Origin: Actinomycetes bacterium
GTDB lineage: Bacteria; Actinomycetota; Acidimicrobiia; Acidimicrobiales; RAAP-2
Length of the DNA stretch: 32,910 nt
Assembly: GCA_021803085.1 (NCBI GenBank)
Contig: JAJZMD010000273.1
Location: 1 to 32,910 of the forward strand
Direction: 5' to 3'
The notes below the pieces were generated by a model that saw nothing but the letters and a program-made list of their open reading frames with translations, was not told the origin of the DNA and did not search any database. A program made the translations under genes and the position numbers. Below, piece by piece: positions 22,357-29,118 of this stretch; the stretch's first letter is position 1; the number at the start of each line of letters is the position of its first letter.

Positions 22357-23740
22357 GGTCGTCGGGCGCCGACGGGGGCGCCGACGCGGGGCTCGTCGTC
22401 GGGATCTCCAGCCGGACGGCCGCCCCGCCCTCGTCACGGTTCCTGGCCGTCGCGGTCCCCCCGTGCGCCCGGGCGATCACCTCGACGATCGCGAGCCCGA
22501 GCCCCGTCCCACCGTCCGACCTGCCGCGGTCCGATGTCGGTCGCCGGAAGCGCTCGAACGCATGCGGCAGGTACTCCTCGGGGAAGCCCGGCCCCCGATC
22601 GAGGACCTCGACGGTGAGCACGCCGTCGTGCTCCACCCCGCGGAGCTCGATGGAGGTCCCCCGCGGCGCGAACCGGAGGGCGTTGTCGAGAAGGTTGTCG
22701 AGCGCCTCGCGCACGCGGTCCGCGTCGAGGAACGCCCAGCAGCCCTCCCGCGCCGAGACGTCGATCTGGACGTCCGCCGCCCGGGCGCGCCGGTCGGCTG
22801 CCCGGGCCCCTCGCTCGAGGATCCGCCCGACGTCGACCCAGTCGAGGCGCAGCTCGAGGCGGTCGCTGTCGCTCCGGGCGAGCAGCAGGAGGTCCTCGGT
22901 CAGCCGCACGAGCCTGGTGGTCTCCTCGGCTGCGCTCGCGACGGCGCCACTGAGCTCCTCCTTCGTCCGGCCGGGCCGGGAGGCCAGCTCCAGCTCTGCG
23001 CCGAGCACCGCGAGAGGCGTGCGCAGCTCGTGGCTCGCGTCGGCGACGAAGCTCCGTTGGCGCTCGAGCGAAGCGTGAAGGCGGGCCAGGAGGTCGTTCA
23101 TGGTGCGGGCGAGGGTGGCCAGCTCGTCGCGGGTCGCCGGGACCGGGATGCCCGCACCGCCGTCGCTGCGCACGAGCGCGGCCACCTCGCGGCGCATGCG
23201 TTCGACGGGGGCCAGCGCTCGCCGCGCGAGGAGGTAGGACCCGGACACGGCGACGACCAGGACGGCGATGCCGCCCGCGATCACGCCCCCCTCCACGGTC
23301 CTCACGCTGCCTCTGTAGGACTCCAACGAGACCGCGGCGACCGCGACGTACCCCGGGTGGCCCGCGTAGGGCTCGGCGACGATCCGGATGGACTCGTCCT
23401 CCCCGGAGCGCGTGAGGGCGATGCGCCCCGCGGCGGCACGACGGAGCGCGGTGCCGGACACGAGCGGGACCGTGCCGGCGTCCTGCCCCGACGCCGTCAC
23501 CTCCCCCGCGGGACCCAGGATCTGGAGCAGGTACTCGCCTGGGAGCGACGCCGGCGACGACGAGCCGCCGCTCACCGGGGTGGTGTAGCGGCCTGCGACG
23601 CCCGCCGCCGTCGCGAGCTGCGCGTCGATCGACCCGAGCATCGAGCTGGACTGGGCCGCGACGAACAGCCACCCCCCGATGGCGACCAGCAGGGCGGCGG
23701 CCGCCCCGAACGCGAGCATGAGACGGATCCGGATCGGCAC
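22280..23740 (-). CDS. Two-component sensor histidine kinase
   Basis: A 486-residue membrane kinase. TM1 is at about 8-28, an extracytoplasmic sensor region of about 120 residues has no cysteine-rich or PAS signature I can name, and TM2 is at about 152-172. A HAMP domain follows (RALAPVERMRREVAALV...DELATLARTMNDLLARL). The HisKA domain has the phosphorylated His237 in FVADASHELRTPLAVL, and the ATPase domain carries DALDNLLDNALRFAP, DRGPGFPEEYLPHAFERF and GGTGLGLAIV. The C-terminal 35 residues are low-complexity and extend through the last 77 bases of the GntR gene. The GTG start lies 1 base after the stop of the response regulator gene, so the two are coupled. It probably senses the state of the envelope or of the redox chain. 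Confidence 0.94.
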   Translation of the reverse strand: MPIRIRLMLAFGAAAALLVAIGGWLFVAAQSSSMLGSIDAQLATAAGVAGRYTTPVSGGSSSPASLPGEYLLQILGPAGEVTASGQDAGTVPLVSGTALRRAAAGRIALTRSGEDESIRIVAEPYAGHPGYVAVAAVSLESYRGSVRTVEGGVIAGGIAVLVVAVSGSYLLARRALAPVERMRREVAALVRSDGGAGIPVPATRDELATLARTMNDLLARLHASLERQRSFVADASHELRTPLAVLGAELELASRPGRTKEELSGAVASAAEETTRLVRLTEDLLLLARSDSDRLELRLDWVDVGRILERGARAADRRARAADVQIDVSAREGCWAFLDADRVREALDNLLDNALRFAPRGTSIELRGVEHDGVLTVEVLDRGPGFPEEYLPHAFERFRRPTSDRGRSDGGTGLGLAIVEVIARAHGGTATARNRDEGGAAVRLEIPTTSPASAPPSAPDDLSEARRADAAWRPATGRSASSGLPG

Positions 23741-23741
23741 G

Positions 23742-24422
23742 TCAGGCCTGCTCCGCCTGGCGCAGGCGGTAGCCCATTCCCCGCACCGTCTCGATGTCGT
23801 GCCGCCCGAACGGCTTGTCGATCTTCCTCCGCAGGTACGTGACGTACTGGTCGACGACGTTGGACGTCCCGTCGTAGGCGAAGTCCCACACGGCGTCGAT
23901 GATCTGCGTCCGCGTCAGCACCGTGCCCTGGTGGCGCAGGAAGAGCTCGAGGAGCGAGAACTCCTTGGGGGAGAGCGCGATCTCGTGGCCGTCTCGAAAG
24001 ACCTGCTTGGTCGCCGGGTCGAGCCGGAGGTCGCCGTTGGCGAGCACGGTGGGACGTGCCCGGTCGTCCCGCCGGACGAGCGCGCGGATCCTCGCGGCGA
24101 GCTCGAGGAGGCTGAACGGCTTCACCAGGTAGTCGTCGGCGCCGGCATCGAGGCCCGCGACCCGGTCGCCGACGGCGTCCCGGGCCGTGAGCATCAGCAC
24201 AGGTGCCCAGATGCCGGCTTCCCGGAGCTTGCGGCACACCTCGAACCCGTCGAGGCGGGGGAGCATGACGTCGAGCACCACGGCCGCGTAGGGGTTCTCC
24301 TGGGCCATCCAGAGCCCCTCGACGCCGTCCTTCGCCACGTCGACGGCATGGCCCTCCTCCTCCAGGCCGCGCTTCAAGAGCGAGGCCATCTTCACCTCGT
24401 CTTCGACCACGAGCACCCGCAC
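23742..24422 (-). CDS. OmpR-family response regulator
   Basis: The receiver domain has the acidic pair E7 D8, phospho-acceptor Asp51 in VVLDVMLPRLDGFEV, MLTARD, and the conserved Lys in DYLVKPFS. The C-terminal OmpR winged helix reads LSPKEFSLLELFLRHQGTVLTRTQIIDAVWDFAYDGTSNVVDQYVTYLRRKID, ending ETVRGMGYRLR. I chose GTG 24422 (VRVLVVEDE, 226 residues, the normal length). No ribosome site exists, but TAGCGT (24430-24435) lies 7 bases upstream, as in a leaderless promoter. The longer frame to 24512 would run through the promoter repeats. GTG 24431 is an alternative. OmpR proteins bind tandem sites of about 11 bp, which are found upstream of this gene, of the redox operon and of the SLDRT gene. 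Confidence 0.93.
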   Translation of the reverse strand: MRVLVVEDEVKMASLLKRGLEEEGHAVDVAKDGVEGLWMAQENPYAAVVLDVMLPRLDGFEVCRKLREAGIWAPVLMLTARDAVGDRVAGLDAGADDYLVKPFSLLELAARIRALVRRDDRARPTVLANGDLRLDPATKQVFRDGHEIALSPKEFSLLELFLRHQGTVLTRTQIIDAVWDFAYDGTSNVVDQYVTYLRRKIDKPFGRHDIETVRGMGYRLRQAEQA

Positions 24423-24429
24423 GGTGTCC

Positions 24430-24463
24430 ACGCTACGGACGGACGATGAGAAAACGATGAGAA
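24430..24463 (-). promoter_or_regulatory. Promoter with 11-bp direct repeats upstream of the response regulator
   Basis: On the minus strand TTCTCATCGT occurs twice (24454-24463 and 24443-24452), spaced exactly 11 bp, one DNA turn, as in OmpR/PhoB-type boxes. A TAGCGT -10-like hexamer follows at 24430-24435, 7 bases before the GTG start. The repeats cover the -35 region, which has no consensus hexamer, as expected for activation by a bound regulator. Autoregulation is inferred. Confidence 0.6.
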
Positions 24464-24497
24464 CGTGCGGGATCGGCGGCGCGTGGTTCGCTTCGAG

Positions 24498-24535
24498 ATG
24501 TGAACGGCTCACATCCCGGTCTCATGGTCGTCACA
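24498..24535 (+). promoter_or_regulatory. Three 11-bp-spaced repeats plus inverted repeat upstream of the redox operon
   Basis: TCACA (24509-24513), TCTCA (24520-24524) and TCACA (24531-24535) follow one another at exactly 11 bp. The first also forms an inverted repeat with TGTGA upstream (ATGTGA-N5-TCACAT, 24498-24514). The same arrangement, with identical spacing, lies before the SLDRT gene. The repeat core TC(T/A)CA matches the sites before the response regulator gene. The start codon is 78 bases downstream. Confidence 0.6.
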
Positions 24536-24612
24536 CCAGCGGTTCTGCACCGTTGTCCCCGGGTCGCGCTGCGAGCGCAGACGAGCGACGAAGGAGCAGA
24601 AGGAGCAGAGGG

Positions 24613-25032
24613 ATGGCAGCAGAGGACCGGGTGGTGAAGACGTCGCAGCCGGGACGGGCACGACCGGCTGAAGAGGGCCGCGACCGAGGCGTGCGGGCAG
24701 TCCGGCACCTCTCCAACTGGACCGTCGCTGCCATGGTGGCAGGCGTCGGCGTGACGACCGCGGTGCTCGCGAGGTCGACCCTCCCGACCGGCGCGCCGGC
24801 CGGGAGGGTCGTCACCGGCGGGAGCGCGGTCACCGGCGGGAGCGCCATCGCGGGAGGGAGCACGGGAGCCCGGACGGCCCCGCCGGCCGTCCACGGGCCG
24901 GTCGCCGTGACCACGCCGTCGGGTGTGGTCATCCAGAGCGCGGGGACCACAGGAGCGAGCGCGACCACAGCCGTCGCGGGACCGGCGACGGCAGGCGGCG
25001 GCCGGGTCGTCTACTACCGAGGGGACACATGA
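24613..25032 (+). CDS. Single-TM Gly/Ser/Thr-rich hypothetical protein heading the redox operon
   Basis: I do not recognise a family. The 139-residue protein has a charged N-terminus (1-30), one hydrophobic helix (about 36-54, WTVAAMVAGVGVTTAVLA), then a flexible extracytoplasmic stretch of short repeats (VTGGSAVTGGSAIAGGS) and a Pro/Thr/Ala-rich end. HGPVAVTTPSGVVIQ resembles the opening strand of FMN_bind domains, but the rest of that domain is missing. GTTGAS at 111-116 resembles the end of the ApbE flavinylation motif (D-x-x-S/T-G-A-S/T) without its Asp, and in such low-complexity sequence this may be chance. It has a good ribosome site (GGAGCAGAGGG) and its stop overlaps the ApbE start (ATGA). 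A membrane tether or flavin carrier is possible. Confidence 0.7.
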   Translation: MAAEDRVVKTSQPGRARPAEEGRDRGVRAVRHLSNWTVAAMVAGVGVTTAVLARSTLPTGAPAGRVVTGGSAVTGGSAIAGGSTGARTAPPAVHGPVAVTTPSGVVIQSAGTTGASATTAVAGPATAGGGRVVYYRGDT

Positions 25033-26090
25033 CCGCCGTCCTGCGAGCGGGCACGGCGCGGCGCGCCTCGCCTCCCCCGCCAAGCTGGAGGGTCTCTTCC
25101 CTCCCGTCGTCCGGCGAGGCGGACGTCGCCGTCTGCGAGCGGCGCGCGCTCGGGACCACGGCCCACGTGGTCGTCTGGCCTCACGAGGCGAATGCCGCCG
25201 TCTGCGACGCGGTCGACCGCGTGCTCGACTCGCTCGATCGCCAGGTCAGCCGCTTCCGTACGGACTCGGAGCTCGTGCGGGCCGAGCGCAACCCCGGGTC
25301 GCCCACCTTGCTCTCCCAAGGGGCGGCGGAGGCCCTGACCGTCGCGCTCGCCGCCGCGTGCGTCACGGGGGGACGGGTCACTCCGACGGTCGGCGCGGCC
25401 GTGCGCGCGCTCGGCTACGACCGCGACTTCGCGGCGATCCTGCCGGGCGCCGGGGACGGCGGTACGGGCCCGGCTCCCGGCTGGCGCGACGTCGAGCTCG
25501 TGGGTCGGGTGCTGCGGCTGGCTCCGGGGCTCCTGCTCGATCTCGGCGCGACCGCCAAGGGACTGGGGGCCGATCGCGCCGCGTGGGCCGGTCTCGGCGC
25601 GCGAGGCGGCGCCCGGGGAGTGCTGGTCGGCCTCGGCGGCGACGTCGCGGCCGCCGGCGAGCCGCTTCGCGGCGGGTGGCCCATCGGGGTGGCCGAAGAG
25701 CCCGTCTGCGACTGGAGATCGGCGCCGGACGTCGTGCGGCTGCTGTCGGGAGGCGTGGCCACCTCCTCGGTGCTGCATCGCCGCTGGCGGAACGCGAAAG
25801 GGATCGTCCACCACATCGTCGACCCGTCGACCGGGGAGCCCGCCGGCGGCCGGTGGCGGACGGCGACCGTCGCGGCGCGCACCTGCGTCGAGGCGAACAC
25901 GGCGAGCACGGCCGCGATCGTGGCCGGCGGCGACGCCGAAGCCTGGCTCGCCGACCATGGGCTGCCGGGCCGGCTCGTCGACCACGAGGGCGCAGTCCAC
26001 CTGGTCGGCGGATGGCCCGAGCACGCCGAGGGACTCGTCCCCGCCGTGCCCCGGTCGATCTTCGGGCGCGCCGAAAGGGTGCGGAGATGA
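25029..26090 (+). CDS. apbE: FAD:protein FMN transferase (ApbE family)
   Basis: ApbE enzymes transfer FMN from FAD to a Ser/Thr of exported redox proteins. The 353-residue protein shows the family landmarks: VDSLDRQVSRFRTDSELVRAER, VTPTVGAAVRALGYDRDF, LLLDLGATAKGLGADRAA (the FAD/Mg site region), LVGLGGDVAAAG, and GIVHHIVDPSTGEPAGG with TASTAAIVAG near the end. There is no lipobox or clear signal peptide, so it may act in the cytoplasm or use another route, unlike many periplasmic ApbEs. The ATG overlaps the upstream stop and its own stop overlaps the next start (ATGA), so expression is tightly tied to the membrane cytochrome and Fe-S genes. Confidence 0.92.
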   Translation: MTAVLRAGTARRASPPPPSWRVSSLPSSGEADVAVCERRALGTTAHVVVWPHEANAAVCDAVDRVLDSLDRQVSRFRTDSELVRAERNPGSPTLLSQGAAEALTVALAAACVTGGRVTPTVGAAVRALGYDRDFAAILPGAGDGGTGPAPGWRDVELVGRVLRLAPGLLLDLGATAKGLGADRAAWAGLGARGGARGVLVGLGGDVAAAGEPLRGGWPIGVAEEPVCDWRSAPDVVRLLSGGVATSSVLHRRWRNAKGIVHHIVDPSTGEPAGGRWRTATVAARTCVEANTASTAAIVAGGDAEAWLADHGLPGRLVDHEGAVHLVGGWPEHAEGLVPAVPRSIFGRAERVRR

Positions 26091-26722
26091 CCGGGGCCGC
26101 GACGGCCGGAGGGTCGCAGCTCCTCTGGTTCGTATCGCGCGGGAGCGGGCTCGTCCTCCTGGTGACCCTGAGCGTGGTCGTCGCGCTCGGCGTTGCGACG
26201 AGGCTCGGGTCCGCGCCGTTCCGGCTGCCCCGCTTCGTCACCACGGAGCTCCACCGCACGCTCTCGCTGTTCGCGCTCGCTCTCCTCGCCCTGCACGTGA
26301 CGACCGCCTTGCTGGATCCCTACGTCTCGATCGGCTGGCTCGCGACGGTCGTGCCGTTCACGTCGCCCTACCGCTCTCGGGTCATCGCCCTGGGGACGTT
26401 GGCCGTCGACCTGATCGGCGCGGTGATCGTCACCAGCCTCCTGCGGAATCGGCTGGGGTACCGGGTGTGGCGTGCGGTCCACTGGTGTGCCTACCTCGCC
26501 TGGCCGCTGGCGATGGTCCATGCGCTCCAGGCGGGCCCGGACTCCCGCCTGTGGTGGGCGGGTGCGCTCGAATGGGCCTCGATCGGCGTCGTCGCGACGG
26601 CCCTCGTGGCACGCGTGCTCGCCGCGCTCCGGAGGGCGGCCGCCGGCAGCCCCAAGGGACGGGGACCGACGAGCTCGCGCACGCCGAAGAAGCCGCCGCT
26701 CCTCGGGGAGCGCGCCGGGTGA
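26087..26722 (+). CDS. Ferric-reductase-like transmembrane b-type cytochrome
   Basis: A 211-residue integral membrane protein with about six helices and the ferric reductase-like (PF01794) haem arrangement. His56 and His70 are in TELHRTLSLFALALLALHVTTALL, and His132 and His145 in AVHWCAYLAWPLAMVHAL, enough for two stacked b haems. It lacks the cytoplasmic FAD/NAD(P)H domain of ferric reductases and NADPH oxidases, so electrons must come from another protein, probably the NuoF-like protein and ferredoxin encoded next. It would move electrons across the membrane to a flavinylated or other external acceptor. Basic, Pro-rich C-terminal tail. ATGA overlap with apbE and GTGA overlap with the next gene. 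Confidence 0.9.
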   Translation: MTGAATAGGSQLLWFVSRGSGLVLLVTLSVVVALGVATRLGSAPFRLPRFVTTELHRTLSLFALALLALHVTTALLDPYVSIGWLATVVPFTSPYRSRVIALGTLAVDLIGAVIVTSLLRNRLGYRVWRAVHWCAYLAWPLAMVHALQAGPDSRLWWAGALEWASIGVVATALVARVLAALRRAAAGSPKGRGPTSSRTPKKPPLLGERAG

Positions 26723-28059
26723 GCACCGCAAGAGTCCCCTCCACGCTGTGGCGGGCGGGGGTGCCTCGCGTACGGCCGGCCGGCGCGTGGGCGCTCGGGG
26801 GCGGGGGCGTCCCGCGCCTCCTGTCGCCGGCGGGGACGCCGGTCGACCCCTCCTGGCGCGCCCACCTCGCACGCCACGGGCCGATGCCGCCGATCGACTC
26901 CGCCGCGGCGAGGGCACGGCTGTGGGACGAGCTCTCCCGGGCCGGGATCCTCGGGCGCGGCGGCGCAGGGTTCCCGATGATCAGGAAGCTTCGGGCGGTC
27001 GCGCCCGGCGGGCGCTCCCCGGTCGTCGTGGCGAACGGCACCGAGGGCGAGCCTGCCAGCGACAAGGACAAGGTCCTGCTCCTCCAGGCACCGCACCTCG
27101 TCGTCGACGGGATCGCCGCCGCGGCGGCGCTCGTCGGCGCCCGCCGGGCCTTCCTCGTCGTCTCCGAGGAGGTGCTTCCCGCTGCGGAGGCAGCCGTGCG
27201 CGAGCGCGCCGGCGGACGCACCGGCAGGTACGAGGCCCTGCGGATCGAGGTGGCGCCGGCGGCGCGAGGCTTCGTGGCCGGCGAGGCGAGCGCCGTCGTC
27301 AACTGGGTCCAGGGCGGCGCGCCGCTCCCGCGCATGACGCCGCCCCGGCTCGTCGAGCGCGGGATGGGGAACAGGCCCACGCTCGTGCAGAACGTCGAGA
27401 CGCTCGCCCACCTCGCGCTGGTGGCGCGCCACGGCGCCGACTGGTACCGCGGGACCGGCACGATCGAGGAGCCGGGGTCGATGCTGGTGACCCTCTCCGG
27501 CGCGTTCGCGCGTCGTGGTGTCTACGAGGTCGCGATCGGGACGCCGCTCCTCGGCGTGCTCGACATCGGCGGTGCCGATCCGGACGACCTCGGTGCGGTG
27601 CTGCTCGGCGGCTACTCCGCGTCGTGGGTGCGCGCCGGCGACCTGCGGTCGCTCGTGCTCTCGAGAGAGAGCTTGCGGCGTGTGGGCGCCTCACCCGGCG
27701 CCGGCATCGTCGCCGCGCTGCCGAGGAACCGCTGCGGTCTCGTCGAGTCCGCGCGAGTGGTCACGTACCTCGCGGGCGAGTCGGCCGGCCAGTGCGGCCC
27801 GTGCGTCTTCGGCCTGGCTGCGATCGCGGGCGAATTCGAGCGTCTGGCACGTCCGGGCGACGCGGACCTCGCACGGCTCCGCCGATGGATCGACCAGGTC
27901 GACGGCCGGGGAGCCTGCGCACATCCCGACGGCGTCGCGCGGTTCGCGCGGAGCGCCCTTGGGGTCTTCGCCGCAGAGGTGGACCGCCATCTCGAAGGCG
28001 AATGCAGCGGCACGGACGACGAAGCGGTGCTCCCGCTCACCCCGGCCGAGGGGAGGTGA
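26719..28059 (+). CDS. NuoF-like NADH dehydrogenase flavoprotein/Fe-S subunit with altered cluster motif
   Basis: A 446-residue relative of complex I NuoF, which takes electrons from NADH through FMN. The GRGGAGFP nucleotide loop is at 79-86 and is followed by VVVANGTEGEPASDKDKVLL (NuoF has N-x-D-E-x-EPGT-x-KDR). The SLBB-like part includes GTPLLGVLDIGGADPDDLGAVLLGGYSASW. The N3 4Fe-4S motif reads ESAGQCGPC (Cys359, Cys362) and GRGACAHPDG (Cys400), so the usual first Cys is Ala356 and only three ligands remain. Cluster type or ligand may thus differ. No NuoE or other complex I subunits are nearby; here it likely links NADH or ferredoxin to the membrane cytochrome. GTG overlaps the upstream stop. 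Confidence 0.87.
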   Translation: MSTARVPSTLWRAGVPRVRPAGAWALGGGGVPRLLSPAGTPVDPSWRAHLARHGPMPPIDSAAARARLWDELSRAGILGRGGAGFPMIRKLRAVAPGGRSPVVVANGTEGEPASDKDKVLLLQAPHLVVDGIAAAAALVGARRAFLVVSEEVLPAAEAAVRERAGGRTGRYEALRIEVAPAARGFVAGEASAVVNWVQGGAPLPRMTPPRLVERGMGNRPTLVQNVETLAHLALVARHGADWYRGTGTIEEPGSMLVTLSGAFARRGVYEVAIGTPLLGVLDIGGADPDDLGAVLLGGYSASWVRAGDLRSLVLSRESLRRVGASPGAGIVAALPRNRCGLVESARVVTYLAGESAGQCGPCVFGLAAIAGEFERLARPGDADLARLRRWIDQVDGRGACAHPDGVARFARSALGVFAAEVDRHLEGECSGTDDEAVLPLTPAEGR

Positions 28060-28064
28060 GGCCG

Positions 28065-28256
28065 GTGCGGCTGGTCGTCGACCCCGTCAAGTGCGACGGG
28101 CGCGGGCTCTGCGCCGAGGTGCTTCCCGAGCTGGTCGGCCTCGACGACTGGGGCTTCCCCATGGTGCCGGGAGGGCCGCTCGAGCGCGAGCTCGAGCGCG
28201 AGGCTGCCGAGGCGGTCCGCCTCTGCCCGCGGCTCGCGCTTCGGCTGGTTCCCTGA
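28065..28256 (+). CDS. Small [3Fe-4S]-type ferredoxin
   Basis: A 63-residue electron carrier. Cys10 and Cys16 (C-x5-C: KCDGRGLC) and Cys54 (LCP) give the three-ligand pattern of the 3Fe-4S ferredoxins that often serve cytochromes P450; PELVGLDDWGFP is the typical middle. It is the last gene of the redox operon and the probable partner of the NuoF-like protein. GTG 28065 has an excellent GGGAGGTGAG ribosome site. A second in-frame GTG at 28056 overlaps the previous stop (GTGA) and would add three residues. Confidence 0.9.
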   Translation: MRLVVDPVKCDGRGLCAEVLPELVGLDDWGFPMVPGGPLERELEREAAEAVRLCPRLALRLVP

Positions 28257-28316
28257 CAACGACGTCGCTGCTGCCGTTACTGCTCCGGCGCGCTGAGTGA
28301 GCCGGGACATGCGCGA

Positions 28317-28343
28317 CCCCCGCCGCCTGATCGGCGGCGGGGG
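28317..28343. terminator. Strong GC hairpin between the convergent redox operon and SLDRT gene
   Basis: CCCCCGCCGCC (28317-28327) pairs perfectly with GGCGGCGGGGG (28333-28343) around a 5-base TGATC loop, 60 bases after the ferredoxin stop and 35 bases from the end of the convergent gene. No T tract; likely a bidirectional terminator for both units. Confidence 0.65.
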
Positions 28344-28378
28344 GGTCGACCACAGCGCCCGTTCCGGGCGGGGGGTTG

Positions 28379-28750
28379 CTATCCGTCGAGACCGGTGGCC
28401 CCCTGCGCGGCGTCCCCGGACGTCGGCGCGGCGCCCTGGAGGCTCGCGGGATCGACCGACCGGTCCACGCTCGTGCGGTCGAGGCTCGTGCGGTCGAGGC
28501 TCGTGCGGTCCACGCTCGTGCGGTCGAGGCTCGTGCGGTCGAGGCTCGTGCGGTCGAGGCTCGTGCGGTCGAGGCTGACCGACGGGTGCTGGAGGGCCCC
28601 GGCGTGGTGCGAAGGCGACGCCGCGCCAGCCGCACCCACGCCCAGGAGGCCGATGCCGGCAGCGCCGGCGGCAATGCCGGTCGCGACGACCATGGCCCGC
28701 GCCCGCCTCGAACGCGGCGGCTTACGGCCCTCGATGCTTTGGGACTTCAT
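28379..28750 (-). CDS. Secreted small protein with eight tandem S(L/V)DR(T/S) pentads
   Basis: No family recognised. The 123-residue product has a signal peptide (basic RKPPRSRRARAM, then VVATGIAAGAAGIGLLGVGAAG, cleavage near AGAA-SP at 44). A short linker SHHAGALQHPSV follows, then eight pentads at 59-98: SLDRT six times or near-identical SVDRT/SVDRS. The C-terminus ends SGDAAQGATGLDG. The period-5 Leu pattern recalls pentapeptide-repeat proteins but is only about two coils long. DAAQGAT (113-119) resembles the ApbE target motif D-x-x-(S/T)-GA(T/S), except for Gln at the fourth position. ATG 28750 follows AAAGGAAC; the longer frame would run through the promoter. Its promoter matches that of the redox operon, which suggests a shared role. 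Confidence 0.75.
   Translation of the reverse strand: MKSQSIEGRKPPRSRRARAMVVATGIAAGAAGIGLLGVGAAGAASPSHHAGALQHPSVSLDRTSLDRTSLDRTSLDRTSVDRTSLDRTSLDRTSVDRSVDPASLQGAAPTSGDAAQGATGLDG
28469..28577 (-). repeat. 15-bp tandem repeat array encoding SLDRT pentads
   Basis: GCTCGTGCGGTCGAG (plus strand) repeats at 15-bp steps from 28469 through 28559 (seven units, one with a CC/AC variant), with degenerate edges on both sides. Units are almost identical in DNA, not only in protein, which points to recent expansion and possible copy-number variation between strains. Confidence 0.85.
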
Positions 28751-28816
28751 CTTCTCGTTCCTTTCGTTCAGGTTCGTCGCCCTCCTTCGGGCACCTGTAC
28801 GGTGCGCTCCGGTCAC

Positions 28817-28854
28817 TGTGATGGTGGTGAGAGGAGGATGTGACCGGCTCACAT
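28817..28854 (-). promoter_or_regulatory. Three 11-bp-spaced repeats plus inverted repeat upstream of the SLDRT gene
   Basis: Reading on the minus strand: TCACA (28839-28843), TCTCA (28828-28832) and TCACA (28817-28821), each exactly 11 bp apart, with TGTGA inverted 5 bases upstream (ATGTGA-N5-TCACAT, 28838-28854). Order and spacing equal those at 24498-24535, and both continue with GCACCGT 11 bases after the last repeat. TACAGG (28785-28799 region) may be the -10. I infer control by the two-component regulator encoded at 23742. Confidence 0.58.
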
Positions 28855-29118
28855 GTTCAGGCTCACCTGGTACGCGTCCGGGCGAGCGGCGCCATCGGGC
28901 GAGCGAGCGGTCGGCCGCCATGGGGGTCTCGCCGAGGATGACGGCCGTCCCCGCCCACGCCCACGTCTGCTGGCACGGCAGTTGGATTGGACAACAGGGA
29001 GAGACTCATCGCGACGAAACGGTTCTCAGGAGTCGACGGCGTCTTCGGGCGCGTCTTCTCCGTGGCCAACCGCCGGTGCCGCCTGGCGCAGGCGCGGTCC
29101 TCGGCCCGGCCGGTGCGG
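28855..29118. other. Intergenic stretch between SLDRT promoter and beta-helix gene
   Basis: With the SLDRT leader, the gene-free span is 28751-29118 (368 bp). Beyond the regulatory repeats at 28817-28854 I see nothing that supports a gene: short open frames such as 28863-29069 (minus) or 28987-29178 (plus) lack ribosome sites and domain motifs. Confidence 0.4.

Noticed and set aside
24423-24512. Longer N-terminus of the response regulator (start at 24512)
   Set aside because: It would place the 11-bp repeats and the -10-like hexamer inside the coding region and add 30 residues not found in OmpR-family receivers.
24613-25032. Annotation of the first redox-operon protein as an FMN_bind domain protein
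   Set aside because: Only a short opening-strand resemblance and an imperfect GAS motif are present; the body of the domain is missing.
28469-28577. Tandem repeats considered as a CRISPR array
   Set aside because: 15-bp units are adjacent with no spacers, and they encode an in-frame pentad in a gene with signal peptide and ribosome site.
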